From Limnochordia bacterium (GTDB lineage Bacteria > Bacillota > Limnochordia > DUMW01), in assembly GCA_023230925.1 (NCBI GenBank), contig JALNWK010000003.1, positions 19,942 through 83,941 of the forward strand: DNA of 64,000 nucleotides, given 5' to 3'. The translations under genes and the position numbers were made by a program. Positions within the stretch are counted from its first letter, which is position 1. The number at the start of each line of letters is the position of its first letter. The notes below the pieces were generated by a model. It had not been told where the DNA came from, did no database searches, and worked only from the letters and a program-made list of their open reading frames with translations. Below are positions 8,401-17,498 of this stretch, piece by piece.

Positions 8401-9144
8401 CTTCACGAGAACCTTCACTCACAGCTGAGTTCCAACAAGTGGCAGGAGGCTGGTTTTTCCTCTAGTGCCAAACGGCAGCTTAAAGGGCTCCAAGACTCAT
8501 ATATTGACATGTATCTTAAGGACCATCAACAGGCTAGGCTCGATGTTGGTCAAGACAAGCGTAAGACAGAACTATCACGTGATCCACGGCTCAAAGCCGT
8601 ACGAAGCTTAGCACCGATTAAAGTAATGAATCGGGGACAGCTTACCGATTTTGAAAACACGCTTAATAACCTAAAAACTTGTCCAGCGTTGACGCGAAAG
8701 GATCTACAGAGTAGACCTAAATGTCCCCATTGTGGCTATCTTCCAGGTACTTCACAAACGAATGTAGCGAAGGTGCTCGAAGCCTTAGAGATGGATTTGG
8801 AGCAGTTGTACAATCAATGGACTAAGCAGCTTCTAGGGGAACTTAATGATCCGACTGTCAAAGATAACTTTGACTTACTCAAACCAGAGCAGAGAAAATT
8901 GATCGAAGATTTCCTAGACAACGGTTCTCTACCTGAAGAGACCGACGATGAATTCGTGTTGGCTATACAGGAGCTTCTAGATGGTCTCATCCCTGTGTCC
9001 ATTGACGTAGAGCAACTACATCAGTATTTATTTGTTCCTGGTATGCCTTTGACCTGTACAGAACTGAAGAACAGATTTGATGAATACTTGAATGATTTGC
9101 TCAAAGGAAAAGAACGAGATCAAGTTCGTATTGTGCTGAAATAG
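5452..9144 (+). CDS. brxC: BREX type 3 ATPase BrxC (DUF6079-like)
   Basis: 1230 residues, with AAGGAGG upstream and a start 15 bases after brxF. Walker A is GNYGSGKS (67-74), followed by HLM, and Walker B is LLMVVDELLDYL (about 171-182). This is the AAA+-like pattern of BrxC/PglY proteins. The protein is long, as in the type 3 and PglY forms. The C-terminal third is helical and rich in charged residues, and a CPxL...CPHCG pair near residues 1076-1092 looks like a zinc knuckle. BrxC is essential in characterised BREX systems and is thought to form a large complex on DNA with PglX and PglZ during methylation and phage exclusion. No internal stops or frameshifts, so it appears functional. Confidence 0.92.
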   Translation: MKYRDLVQFEPITSVIQLKDANEFSKAQRLVETYVISEQMADKLISMVFRHLQFDEPTDNKALLIVGNYGSGKSHLMSVVSAVAEHRTLAAYLTNDDVAQGAEDIAGKFKVIRLELGSTTMALRDAIVGTLQEQLSRMGVDYVFPSAADVVNHKSAFEDMMSAYHQVYPEHGLLMVVDELLDYLYSRDDMQKVRDLGFLREIGEACKDLRFRFIAGVQEAIFESPRFASVGDSLRRVKDRFEQVLIVREDVKFVVSERLLKKTTVQQAKIAAHLKPFAKFYGDMNERMDEFIHLFPVHPDYIDTVEKVSVAEKRHILKTLSLSMERLLEQELPQDQPGLITFDSYWTTLMEDSSYRNIENIRIVSDRSRVLEDKIDRMTRKNYQTMAKRIIHGLSVHRLTVGDIHSPIGLTPEELRDTLCLYEPEIAGFGGEPAEDLAGHVGTVLDEIRRMVSGQFISFNPDNRQYYLDLDKHYDYDADIENETGSIGPVHLNRYYYEALKRLMECADQTYVNGFRIWEHELEWLECKAARLGYLFFGCPNERSTVAPPREFYLYFIQPYEAPRFKNENKPDEVFLYLEPDEVFDETLRYYAAASELANRSSGSTKVVFEEKADGLLGDLANWLRENFTEVYKITYQGSTRKLSTWLRQQHVPRSEVVNIRDVVNTVSSGCLAPHFRDRAPEYPSFKTLITSQNRPQAMRDALRAIAGGTRTKQATDVLQALELMDGERIDPRNSRYARHILSILEEKSGQVINRSELIEDVYGVDYFAPNLFRLEPEWLIVVIVALVYSGHLVLVTSRQKIDATQLAMLPQLSDEELLSFRHVAPPKDWNLLAMQALMELLGLAPGLAVGITQRDNQAVQQVQAKIDTMLSDLVKGLEYLKGGLHFWSKDLLAAEEENRVRAELTKTKTFLETIRRYSTPAKFQNFAHDEQQIEEYKVGLRELEKLENLRKVTSELDPLVNYFVAVEVILPEDHDFITSIRDLHENLHSQLSSNKWQEAGFSSSAKRQLKGLQDSYIDMYLKDHQQARLDVGQDKRKTELSRDPRLKAVRSLAPIKVMNRGQLTDFENTLNNLKTCPALTRKDLQSRPKCPHCGYLPGTSQTNVAKVLEALEMDLEQLYNQWTKQLLGELNDPTVKDNFDLLKPEQRKLIEDFLDNGSLPEETDDEFVLAIQELLDGLIPVSIDVEQLHQYLFVPGMPLTCTELKNRFDEYLNDLLKGKERDQVRIVLK

Positions 9145-9156
9145 GAGGTCGTTTCA

Positions 9157-11937
9157 ATGGTACAAAACGAGAAGATACCTTTTGTTATAGAAGATGTGGA
9201 TACGGAAACGGTTACCCAAGGTCCGGTGGAGTGCCTCGGTATAACCTTTACCAATGATGAAGAGCGCCGGGAATACTTCCGAGAGAAGCTCCGGCAAAAG
9301 CTTGAAGAACCCGAGTTTCGTCAGATTGAGGGTTTTCCCATCGGTAGCGATGAGGATATTCTTGCTCTTTCCGATCCACCGTATTATACAGCGTGTCCTA
9401 ATCCCTTTATTCAGGATTTTATTGATTACTATGGTAGGCCCTATGATCCCAACGAAGATTATCACCGAGAGCCCTTTGCAGCAGATGTTAGTGAAGGCAA
9501 GAACGATCCCATCTACAACGCTCATTCGTATCATACGAAGGTACCACACAAGGCCATTATGCGGTATATACTCCACTATACTAAACCAGGGGACATCGTC
9601 TACGATGGCTTCTGTGGCACTGGCATGACTGGAGTTGCGGCTCAACTCTGTGGGGATCGGGAGGTAGTTGAATCTTTAGGATACCGCATCGATGACGATG
9701 GAACCATTCTCAAAAGAGAAATTAATGAACAAGGGGAAGTGTCCTGGGTTCCTTTTTCCAAACTTGGTGCTCGGTATGCTGTACTAAATGATCTTTCCCC
9801 GGCTGCCACCTTCATTGCTTATAACTACAATACGCCTGTCGATGTGGATCAGTTTGAAAAGGAAGCCAAGCGCATTCTAAAAGAGGTGGAAGCCGAATGT
9901 GGATGGATGTATCAGACACTGCATACAGACGGCAAGGCCAAAGGAAGGATCAACTACACGGTATGGTCCGATGTATTCACTTGTCCTGAGTGTGCCCACG
10001 AGATCATTTTCTGGGAGGCCGCGGTTGATCAGGAAGCCGGAAAGGTACGGAAAGAGTTTCCATGTCCCTATTGCAGTGCGATTCTCAAAAAGTCAAACAT
10101 GGAGCGCGCCTGGACTACTAAGTATGATGACACCTTAGAACAGACGATAAGACAGGCAAAACAAGTACCCGTGTTGATTAATTATAGTATCGGAAGAAAA
10201 CGGTTTGAAAAGGCACCAGATGAGGCTGACTTGGCATTAATCCGGAAGATTGAAGAGAGTGAAATTCCATACCCATATCCCACAGAATCAATCCCAGATG
10301 GTGATAAAACCGGTGAGCCAAGAAGGATCGGCATTACTCACGCGCATCATTTTTACACGAAGCGAAATCTATGGATATTAGCTGCGTTTTCGCAGAGAGC
10401 ACGTGTACGTAGCATGAGAATGCTTTGGGTTGTTACGGCTGTTACAGAGGGTTCCTCACTTCTGAATCGGGAGAGGCCTTTCGGTCTTCCGAGTAAACTA
10501 TCTGGGACTTTATATGTCAGTTCTATGATCAGAGAAATCAACTCGATTGAGTTTTTGCGGCGGAAAATAAAGAGATATCAATGTAAAAGTAATCAACTCC
10601 GAGTCTCATCCGAGTGCCGCTCAACAACAACGGGGTTTTACACGGATAGCTCGATGGATTATATTTTCACGGATCCACCATTTGGTAGCAATCTAATGTA
10701 TTCTGAACTCAACTTCCTTTGGGAGTCCTGGTTAAGGGTTTATACGGATAACGTACCGGAAGCCATTGAAAACAGAACTCAAGGCAAAAATTTGCCACAG
10801 TACCAGGAGCTCATGACCCGTTGCTTCCATGAGTACTATCGGGTATTGAAGCCAGGCCGCTGGATGACGGTGGAATTTCATAATTCTAAAAACAGTGTCT
10901 GGCACGCGATCCAGGAGGCTTTACAGCGGGCAGGGCTTGTTGTTGCTGATGTCCGTACACTTGATAAAAAACAAGGCTCATTTAATCAAGTAGTAGCTGG
11001 CCGCGCTGTAAAACAAGATATTATTATTTCAGCATATAAACCTAACGATGGCCTGGAAGAACGATTCAAGCTTAAGGCTGGCACTGTAGATGGCGCCTGG
11101 GACTTTGTCCGGAGTCACTTGCGTCAATTACCGGTTGCCGTTATCAAAGATGGTAAATTGGAGGTTATTACTGAGCGGATGAATTATCTCCTTTATGATC
11201 GGATGGTAGCCTTCCATGTGGAGCGGGGTGTCATTGTTCCCATATCAGCAGGCGATTTCTACGAAGGTCTTGAGCAGCGTTTTCCACAAAGAGACGGCAT
11301 GTACTTTCTCCCTACGCAGGTAAATGAATATGATCGTGCATGGGCCAAAGTAGAAGCGGTAGAACAGATTGAGATGTTTGTTCATGATGAGGCTACAGCC
11401 ATCCAGTGGTTGAAGCAGCAACTTGGCTCCAAACCACAGACCTATCAGGAAATACATCCATTGTACATGAAAGAGATTACTGGCTGGCAACGACATGAAA
11501 AGACGATGGAGTTGTCGAGACTGCTTGAGGAAAACTTTCTATGCTACGATGGTACCGGTGATGTGCCTAGTCAGATCTGTCGCTATCTGTCCAGGAACTT
11601 CAAAGAGCTACGTAATGTGGAAAAGGATGATCCTGCCTTAAGGGCTAAGGCCAAGGATCGTTGGTACGTGCCTGATGCAAACAAGGTAGGTGATCTGGAG
11701 AAACTGCGCGAACGGGCGTTGTTGCGGGAATTTGAGGAATACCGCAACTCTAACCAGAAAAGGCTTGGTGTCTTTCGTTCTGAGGCTATTCGTGCTGGAT
11801 TTAGGAAGGCTTGGGGGCAACAAGATTACGAAGTCATTGTGCAGGTGGGAAGCAAGATCCCCGAGCGCGTTCTTCAAGAAGATTCTAGGTTAATCATGTG
11901 GTATGACCAGGCCTCACGAAAGCTACGATCGCGGTGA
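9157..11937 (+). CDS. pglXI: BREX type 3 adenine-specific DNA methyltransferase PglXI
   Basis: 926 residues, start 12 bases after brxC with AGGAGG upstream. The AdoMet-binding motif I is DGFCGTGMTG (about 149-158), the next acidic strand is AVLNDLSPA, and catalytic motif IV is DPPFG (about 506-510). The I-before-IV order with a long insert is seen in BREX and DUF1156-type methylases. The insert carries CPEC (about 276) and CPYC (about 304), which should make a zinc ribbon. PglX enzymes methylate the host's asymmetric BREX site so that unmethylated phage DNA can be discriminated. The second half of about 400 residues is the probable target-recognition region. The coding frame is intact. Confidence 0.9.
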   Translation: MVQNEKIPFVIEDVDTETVTQGPVECLGITFTNDEERREYFREKLRQKLEEPEFRQIEGFPIGSDEDILALSDPPYYTACPNPFIQDFIDYYGRPYDPNEDYHREPFAADVSEGKNDPIYNAHSYHTKVPHKAIMRYILHYTKPGDIVYDGFCGTGMTGVAAQLCGDREVVESLGYRIDDDGTILKREINEQGEVSWVPFSKLGARYAVLNDLSPAATFIAYNYNTPVDVDQFEKEAKRILKEVEAECGWMYQTLHTDGKAKGRINYTVWSDVFTCPECAHEIIFWEAAVDQEAGKVRKEFPCPYCSAILKKSNMERAWTTKYDDTLEQTIRQAKQVPVLINYSIGRKRFEKAPDEADLALIRKIEESEIPYPYPTESIPDGDKTGEPRRIGITHAHHFYTKRNLWILAAFSQRARVRSMRMLWVVTAVTEGSSLLNRERPFGLPSKLSGTLYVSSMIREINSIEFLRRKIKRYQCKSNQLRVSSECRSTTTGFYTDSSMDYIFTDPPFGSNLMYSELNFLWESWLRVYTDNVPEAIENRTQGKNLPQYQELMTRCFHEYYRVLKPGRWMTVEFHNSKNSVWHAIQEALQRAGLVVADVRTLDKKQGSFNQVVAGRAVKQDIIISAYKPNDGLEERFKLKAGTVDGAWDFVRSHLRQLPVAVIKDGKLEVITERMNYLLYDRMVAFHVERGVIVPISAGDFYEGLEQRFPQRDGMYFLPTQVNEYDRAWAKVEAVEQIEMFVHDEATAIQWLKQQLGSKPQTYQEIHPLYMKEITGWQRHEKTMELSRLLEENFLCYDGTGDVPSQICRYLSRNFKELRNVEKDDPALRAKAKDRWYVPDANKVGDLEKLRERALLREFEEYRNSNQKRLGVFRSEAIRAGFRKAWGQQDYEVIVQVGSKIPERVLQEDSRLIMWYDQASRKLRSR

Positions 11938-11944
11938 TGGGTCT

Positions 11945-14746
11945 ATGAAGCGGATTGAAGTCGGCAGTTGGATTTTTAGCACTGAACACCGTCAGTGGTG
12001 CCAAGTTATAGACACCCAGAAGTTGTGGGGAAATACAAGCTATCGTGTTTGGTTGCCTGAACAGGATGCGGTTTTGCGGATTAATGCTGAAGATGTGCGA
12101 ACCATGGATGAACTGGATCTTCCCTCGGCAGATCAGTTGACATATGTTGCCGCAGCGGCGAAGATCGCGGATTCGTTAACGGGAGATGTTCTGTTGGCGC
12201 CCCTTGACTCCTCCGTAATTCCCTTGCCGCATCAGATCCGGGCATTGTCCCGGGCAATGAGTGGAGATCGCGTCCGCTATTTACTGGCGGATGAGGTGGG
12301 TCTAGGGAAGACAATTGAGGCGGGACTTATCATGCGGGAATTGAAGCTGCGGGGGAAGGTGAAACGCACCTTAGTAATTGCCCCTAGGGGTCTAGTTACC
12401 CAATGGGTCGCTGAGCTAAAGACTCACTTCAACGAGGAGTTGCGACTATTAATCCCTGGGGAGTTTGCTGCTTATCGTCAGGTGCTCAAAGAAGACAACA
12501 TTTGGCGTAGTTTTCCGCAGGTGGTTTGCCCTGTTGACTCGGTAAAACCACTTGATAGCCGGCGGGGTTGGTCGGAAGAACGTATAGCTAAGTACAACGA
12601 AGAACGGTATGAGGATCTCATTTCAGCGGGATGGGACCTAATCATTGTTGATGAGGCACACCGGCTTGCAGGTGGTCACGATCAAGTTGCTAGGTATAAG
12701 TTAGGGCAAGGATTGGCGGAAGCGGCACCGTACTTGTTGTTGCTTTCGGCAACGCCCCATCAAGGAAAGACAGATGCCTTCTGTCGTCTGATGTCTCTGC
12801 TTGATGCTCGCACCTTCATTGATGAAGAGAGCATTACCCGGGAGCGGATCCAGCCTTACGTAATTAGAACGGAGAAACGACAGGCCATTGATGCACAGGG
12901 CAAGCCACTGTTTAAACCTCGAAGGACACAGTTAATTGCAGTTCCCTGGGGATTGGAGCATGCAAAACAAAATGATTTGTACGATGCTGTTACCGACTAC
13001 GTACGCAAAGGCTATGATCAAGCCATGCGGGAAAAACATCACTACATCGGTTTTTTGATGATTCTAATGCAGCGTTTGGTCGCATCAAGTACCCGGGCGA
13101 TTCGTGTTACCTTGAAACGGCGGCTAGAAACACTGAGTACTTCTGAGAAAGGTCTATCGTTGCTGGAAGATTTCCCACAGGAGGAATGGGCCGAACTGGA
13201 TGGCGAAGAGCAGACTGAAATACTGGTGAAGCTTGCTGAGGCTGTGGAGAATGAGCAAAGTGAAGTCAAATGGCTTCTAGATATGGCTATGCGGTGCGAA
13301 GAGGAAGGTCCTGATGTGAAGGCTGAGGCTTTACTGGATTGGATCTATCGGTTACAGGAAGAGGAACGGGAGCCTTCGTTGAAAGTGCTTATCTTCACCG
13401 AGTTCGTCTCTACGCAGGAGATGCTATATGAATTTCTTACTGGGAGAGGGTTTCTTGTTACTTGCCTCAATGGTTCTATGGATATGCATGAACGCAAAGC
13501 GGTTCAGGAGCACTTTACTAACGAGGCCCGTATTTTAATCTCAACAGATGCCGGTGGGGAGGGCCTGAATTTGCAATTTTGCCATGTGGTGATCAACTAC
13601 GACATCCCCTGGAATCCGATGCGATTAGAACAGCGAATTGGTCGAGTGGATCGGATTGGCCAGACCCGTGTGGTGCGCGCCATAAATCTCGTATTGGAAG
13701 ATTCTGTGGAGCACCGTATCCTAGAGGTACTCACTGAAAAACTAGCTGTAATCTTAAGGGACCTTGGGGTGGATAAGACAAGCGATGTCCTTGATTCAGG
13801 GCAATCAGCGGAACTATTTGATGAGCTATACATAAATGCTATTTTAGATCCTACCAATCTGGAAGCATCGCTTATGAAAAACCTAAACCAGTTCGCTACC
13901 CAAGCCAAACAAACGAAGGAGAGTGCCCTAATCCTTGGAGATATAACTGAGTTAAAACCTGATGAGGCACAACGCCTCAGTGCCCATCCACTTCCGGACT
14001 GGGTGGAACGGATGACTACTAGTTTTATTCGGGCCCATGGTGGCAAAGCCGAAAGGCTCCTTGGTGAATGGAACCTAATCTGGCCAGATGGTGAAGAGGC
14101 TTTCGGTGTGGTCTTTACGGCAAAGGAGGCTAGGGCCAATCCCTTTGCCCGACACTTAACTTTAGAAGAGCCTCGTGTCCGTGGACTAGTCATGCGCTTG
14201 CCCCGTTTTGCTCAGGGTCAGCCAATACCCATCATTGAATTGGCGGGCATGCCAGTTGGTGTATGTGGGTTCTGGTCTTTGTGGGAGATCTCTATCCATA
14301 CCCGTGACTGGAATCGAAGAAGCATTCTCCCCTTGTTCGTACACGATGATGGTAGGATTCTGATGCCTACTGCAAGACGTATTTGGGATCAGTTGCTTTC
14401 TGAGTCCATAAGAGTCAAAGGCCACCTCACAAGGGAGAAAGCCGAGGAGATATTTATAGATCTCGTGCACAATGCTAAGGTACAGGGACAGGAGACCTTT
14501 CAAGAGTTACTGCGCGCCCACAGGCAATCCCTCGAACAAGAAAGGGCAAAGGGTAATTATTTCTTTAGTGTACGTCGTGAAGCCATTGAGAAACACGGTC
14601 TATCCACCGTTCGTCGTCATCGTCTAAAGGAACTTGAGCAGGAATTAGCGGTCTGGCAAAAGCAAATGGTGCAAAAAAGCAGAACTATTCCGGACTTGAT
14701 CCCGTTAATGATCCTTCGTTTGGAGGAGGGTAGGTACCATGTCTAA
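11945..14746 (+). CDS. brxHII: BREX type 3 SNF2/RapA-like helicase BrxHII
   Basis: 933 residues from ATG 11945. An earlier in-frame ATG (11903) lies inside pglXI and would add a non-conserved 14-residue leader. Superfamily 2 motifs are all present: motif I DEVGLGKT (about 115-122), motif II VDEAH (about 235), motif III LSATPHQGK (about 268), motif V STDAGGEGLNLQ (about 532) and motif VI QRIGRVDRIGQ (about 562). These are typical of SNF2/RapA-type DNA translocases such as BrxHII and DISARM DrmD. The long C-terminal region ends in a coiled-coil-like stretch. The stop overlaps the pglZ start. BREX context rather than sequence alone distinguishes it from DrmD. Confidence 0.9.
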   Translation: MKRIEVGSWIFSTEHRQWCQVIDTQKLWGNTSYRVWLPEQDAVLRINAEDVRTMDELDLPSADQLTYVAAAAKIADSLTGDVLLAPLDSSVIPLPHQIRALSRAMSGDRVRYLLADEVGLGKTIEAGLIMRELKLRGKVKRTLVIAPRGLVTQWVAELKTHFNEELRLLIPGEFAAYRQVLKEDNIWRSFPQVVCPVDSVKPLDSRRGWSEERIAKYNEERYEDLISAGWDLIIVDEAHRLAGGHDQVARYKLGQGLAEAAPYLLLLSATPHQGKTDAFCRLMSLLDARTFIDEESITRERIQPYVIRTEKRQAIDAQGKPLFKPRRTQLIAVPWGLEHAKQNDLYDAVTDYVRKGYDQAMREKHHYIGFLMILMQRLVASSTRAIRVTLKRRLETLSTSEKGLSLLEDFPQEEWAELDGEEQTEILVKLAEAVENEQSEVKWLLDMAMRCEEEGPDVKAEALLDWIYRLQEEEREPSLKVLIFTEFVSTQEMLYEFLTGRGFLVTCLNGSMDMHERKAVQEHFTNEARILISTDAGGEGLNLQFCHVVINYDIPWNPMRLEQRIGRVDRIGQTRVVRAINLVLEDSVEHRILEVLTEKLAVILRDLGVDKTSDVLDSGQSAELFDELYINAILDPTNLEASLMKNLNQFATQAKQTKESALILGDITELKPDEAQRLSAHPLPDWVERMTTSFIRAHGGKAERLLGEWNLIWPDGEEAFGVVFTAKEARANPFARHLTLEEPRVRGLVMRLPRFAQGQPIPIIELAGMPVGVCGFWSLWEISIHTRDWNRRSILPLFVHDDGRILMPTARRIWDQLLSESIRVKGHLTREKAEEIFIDLVHNAKVQGQETFQELLRAHRQSLEQERAKGNYFFSVRREAIEKHGLSTVRRHRLKELEQELAVWQKQMVQKSRTIPDLIPLMILRLEEGRYHV

Positions 14747-16730
14747 CTGGCAGAGGCAAGTACTGAAGAAGCTAGTGCCATCGATTGCGCGGCTATTCAT
14801 TGTTTCAGATCCCGATGGACTTTTGTTCGAGGAAGAAGTATTCCATCAGATATCTGGGCAAGGTTTTCATCTTGTTACCTTCGAGGATTCCATAGCTTTC
14901 AGGTACCTATTCGAAACCAAGTATCGGCCGTATCAAAGGCGAGGGGAAGGGACTCTCATTGTACGCTATGACGGAAAGGATTTGGACGATTTACCCGCGG
15001 ATTTACTGCAAAAAGGACATCAACTTTATATCAGTCTCGGTGAGCTGTTTCCCGATCTTAATAGCGAGGTAGTTGCAGCATTGGATCGGGGTTATTTGGA
15101 TCTGGTCGATGAGGCGGTCAGGGCATATTCTCCCCATAGTCTAAGTGCAAATGAAACAAAGGACTTCATTCTTAGGCATGTGTTTAAGATTGTGCCGGAT
15201 TTAATCAAAACACCAGCAGATCTTTTGCATGTTCTGCTTCGTCGGCATTACTTAGGACTAAGTATCCCCAAGGTTTTGGATGAGTACTTCATTGAGGTAC
15301 TACAAGGAAGTGGACGTTTCGCGGCATGGCCCCTTGAAGAGATTACCAGCAATCGGGAGCGGTTCTTCTCTTTTCTTCAGGAACGATGGCCTGTTTTCTT
15401 AGAGCATCTTGTTATTGACGGAGCTTGCGAGCGAGAAGAAAGTGCCATCTTTGGTTTAAAGGAACCGGTTCATCTTCCCTTCGATCACAGTGATGTACGG
15501 GTATACGTGGATAGTCTTTTTATCGACGGTCATTTACAGCCGGTCACTTTTAATAAAGCAGAACTACTTACGGAAAAGTGGGTCACTGTGGGGATCAAGA
15601 TTGACCCTGTGGCCGACCGATTGCGGCGTTTGAAGGGTTTGACTAAGTCGATTGAGAGAAACCTTCCGGATGAACGGGCAAGACACCAAACCTGGCTGAC
15701 TTTTGCGTACCGCTGGGCCGAGTTGACTACGCTCACGCTTGAGCTTATTAATGATGTCGATCCTTCAATTCAGACTCGGTTTGAGGGTCTGCAAAGAACA
15801 GTGGATGAGAGGTTTTCGAACTGGGTAAAAACGCGTTTTGCCGGGTTATATAATCAGCCGCCCAATCCTCCGGTAATGGTCCATCATATTCCCCGTTCGC
15901 TAGCTAGGAAGTTGAGTGAGGATCCAAAGAAAAAGCTTGCTTTGATCGTGATAGATGGGTTAGCTCTTGATCAATGGCTAGTGATCAGAAATACTCTCCA
16001 AGAACAGTCACCGGGGCTTGAAATGCGGGAGAGGACTGTATTTGCGTGGTTGCCGACAATTACACAGGTGTCTAGGCAGGCGCTTTTTGCCGGGAAGCCT
16101 CCCTTCTACTTTCCGAAGAGTATCGGGACAACAAAAAGAGAGCCGGTGCTATGGCAGCGGTTCTGGAAGGATCAAGGCCTAACTCAAGCAGCTGTCAAAT
16201 ATGAGAAGGGGCTTGGTCAGGTGGACGATTTAACACAAGTTCGAGAGGTAGCATCGCAACCGACAACTCGCGTGATGGGGTTGGTGATAAATACAGTGGA
16301 TAACATCATGCATGGCATGGAACTGGGAGCTTTGGGGATGCATAACCAGGTTCGTCAATGGGCTGAGTCAGGTTATCTAGCTCGGTTAATTGCACTACTC
16401 CTTGACGAATCTTTCGAAGTCGTGTTAACCTCGGATCACGGAAGCTGTGAGGCACAAGGCCAAGGCCGACCCAATGAAGGTGTCCTTGCTGAGGCCCGGA
16501 GTGAGCGAGTACGGGTTTTTTCTAAGGAAGTTTTGCGGCAACGGGTGGCAGAAGGGTTTCCTAACAGCATTCTATGGCCTCCGGTGGGTCTGCCCGAGGA
16601 CTATCTCGCGTTAATGGCGTCTGACCGTTACGCCTTTGTTCATAAGGGTAAGAGGGTGGTAGCTCATGGAGGGATCTCTCTCGAAGAAGTCATCGTTCCC
16701 TACGTACATATCCTAGGGAGGACAATATGA
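14739..16730 (+). CDS. pglZ: BREX phosphatase-domain protein PglZ
   Basis: 663 residues. The start overlaps brxHII by 8 bases and has GGAGGAGGG upstream. The second half holds the alkaline-phosphatase-fold PglZ domain. LALIVIDGLALDQW (about 401-414) carries the metal-binding Asp, WLPTITQVSRQALFAG carries the catalytic Thr region, and LTSDHGSCEAQG (about 562-573) carries the second Asp-His metal site. GGISLEEVIVPYV lies near the C-terminus. PglZ is the hallmark protein of BREX and is present in every subtype. It interacts with the methylase and has metal-dependent phosphodiesterase activity in studied cases. All metal ligands I can identify are retained. Confidence 0.93.
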   Translation: MSNWQRQVLKKLVPSIARLFIVSDPDGLLFEEEVFHQISGQGFHLVTFEDSIAFRYLFETKYRPYQRRGEGTLIVRYDGKDLDDLPADLLQKGHQLYISLGELFPDLNSEVVAALDRGYLDLVDEAVRAYSPHSLSANETKDFILRHVFKIVPDLIKTPADLLHVLLRRHYLGLSIPKVLDEYFIEVLQGSGRFAAWPLEEITSNRERFFSFLQERWPVFLEHLVIDGACEREESAIFGLKEPVHLPFDHSDVRVYVDSLFIDGHLQPVTFNKAELLTEKWVTVGIKIDPVADRLRRLKGLTKSIERNLPDERARHQTWLTFAYRWAELTTLTLELINDVDPSIQTRFEGLQRTVDERFSNWVKTRFAGLYNQPPNPPVMVHHIPRSLARKLSEDPKKKLALIVIDGLALDQWLVIRNTLQEQSPGLEMRERTVFAWLPTITQVSRQALFAGKPPFYFPKSIGTTKREPVLWQRFWKDQGLTQAAVKYEKGLGQVDDLTQVREVASQPTTRVMGLVINTVDNIMHGMELGALGMHNQVRQWAESGYLARLIALLLDESFEVVLTSDHGSCEAQGQGRPNEGVLAEARSERVRVFSKEVLRQRVAEGFPNSILWPPVGLPEDYLALMASDRYAFVHKGKRVVAHGGISLEEVIVPYVHILGRTI

Positions 16731-17488
16731 GAGAACGCTATACTCAGATTGGTTTCGATCGCAAAATATGTCTAGAATGGCTTGAAGATACCACGGATTT
16801 GCTATGCGCAGACAAGCAGCCTTCCGAAATATTCGAGAAGCTGGAGGAGCTTTTGCTGGATCAAGTATCCAAAGGTAATCATGCTCCAAGGAATTCGCGA
16901 GAGAAAACCATCACGATTTTGATGCGAAGTTGGGTTAATGTCCCCAACGAGTTGACTATGTTGCGGGATGAAGGACTTAAGATGCTACAGACTCTATCTG
17001 GTAGACAGCGGCAGTCTGTACATATGGGGATGATCATGGCAGTATATCCCTTCGTTCGGATAGTTGCCGAGAATACGGGCAGGCTCTTGCGAATACAGGG
17101 AGTGGTCACCACATCCCAAGTTCAACGGCGTGTTCAAGAGAAATATGGGGAGCGCAGTACTGTGGTTTACGCCGTAGGACGGGTCATAAGTAGTTTCGTT
17201 GATTGGGGGCTCCTGAGCAGGAAGGGTCGGGCGGGCAAGTATTGTCTTTCCGGTGAAGTGGAGCCCGTTGGTGAGGAGCTTACTCTTTGGTTAATGGAGG
17301 CTTTGTTACACAGCATTCCCCAAGGACAGGCCCCGCTAGAGACACTTCTAGATTTCCCAGCTTTGTTTCCATTTAAACTTACATGGCTACCGCCTCAAAC
17401 GGTGAATAGGTCACAGCGTATAAGTGTTTTTAGCCACGGTCTTGACCAACAGCTCTTAATCCTTGATACGCCAGCGACAAAATTCTAG
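16727..17488 (+). CDS. brxA: BrxA-like protein closing the BREX type 3 operon
   Basis: 253 residues; the ATGA overlap with the pglZ stop shows translational coupling. The last position of a canonical type 3 operon is brxA (DUF1819, a small helical NusB-fold DNA-binding protein), and the central helical part (NSREKTITILMRSWVNVPNELTMLRDEG is in that region) is compatible with it. At 253 residues it is longer than the usual 200 or so. A section at about 140-185 (RSTVVYAVGRVISSFVDWGLL followed by basic residues) looks like a winged helix. Assignment is mainly positional and I could not confirm DUF1819 by alignment. Confidence 0.6.
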   Translation: MRERYTQIGFDRKICLEWLEDTTDLLCADKQPSEIFEKLEELLLDQVSKGNHAPRNSREKTITILMRSWVNVPNELTMLRDEGLKMLQTLSGRQRQSVHMGMIMAVYPFVRIVAENTGRLLRIQGVVTTSQVQRRVQEKYGERSTVVYAVGRVISSFVDWGLLSRKGRAGKYCLSGEVEPVGEELTLWLMEALLHSIPQGQAPLETLLDFPALFPFKLTWLPPQTVNRSQRISVFSHGLDQQLLILDTPATKF

Positions 17489-17498
17489 GGTGATTGAA

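Noticed and set aside
13597..14193. 198-codon open frame on the minus strand inside brxHII
   Set aside because: It lies wholly antisense to the helicase gene, which has all conserved motifs. The product is rich in Ser and Arg with no recognisable domain, as expected for a shadow frame.
4966..17488. Possibility that the locus is DISARM rather than BREX
   Set aside because: There is a SNF2 helicase and a methylase, but also a PglZ phosphatase and a BrxC-type ATPase. The DISARM genes drmA, drmB and drmC are absent.
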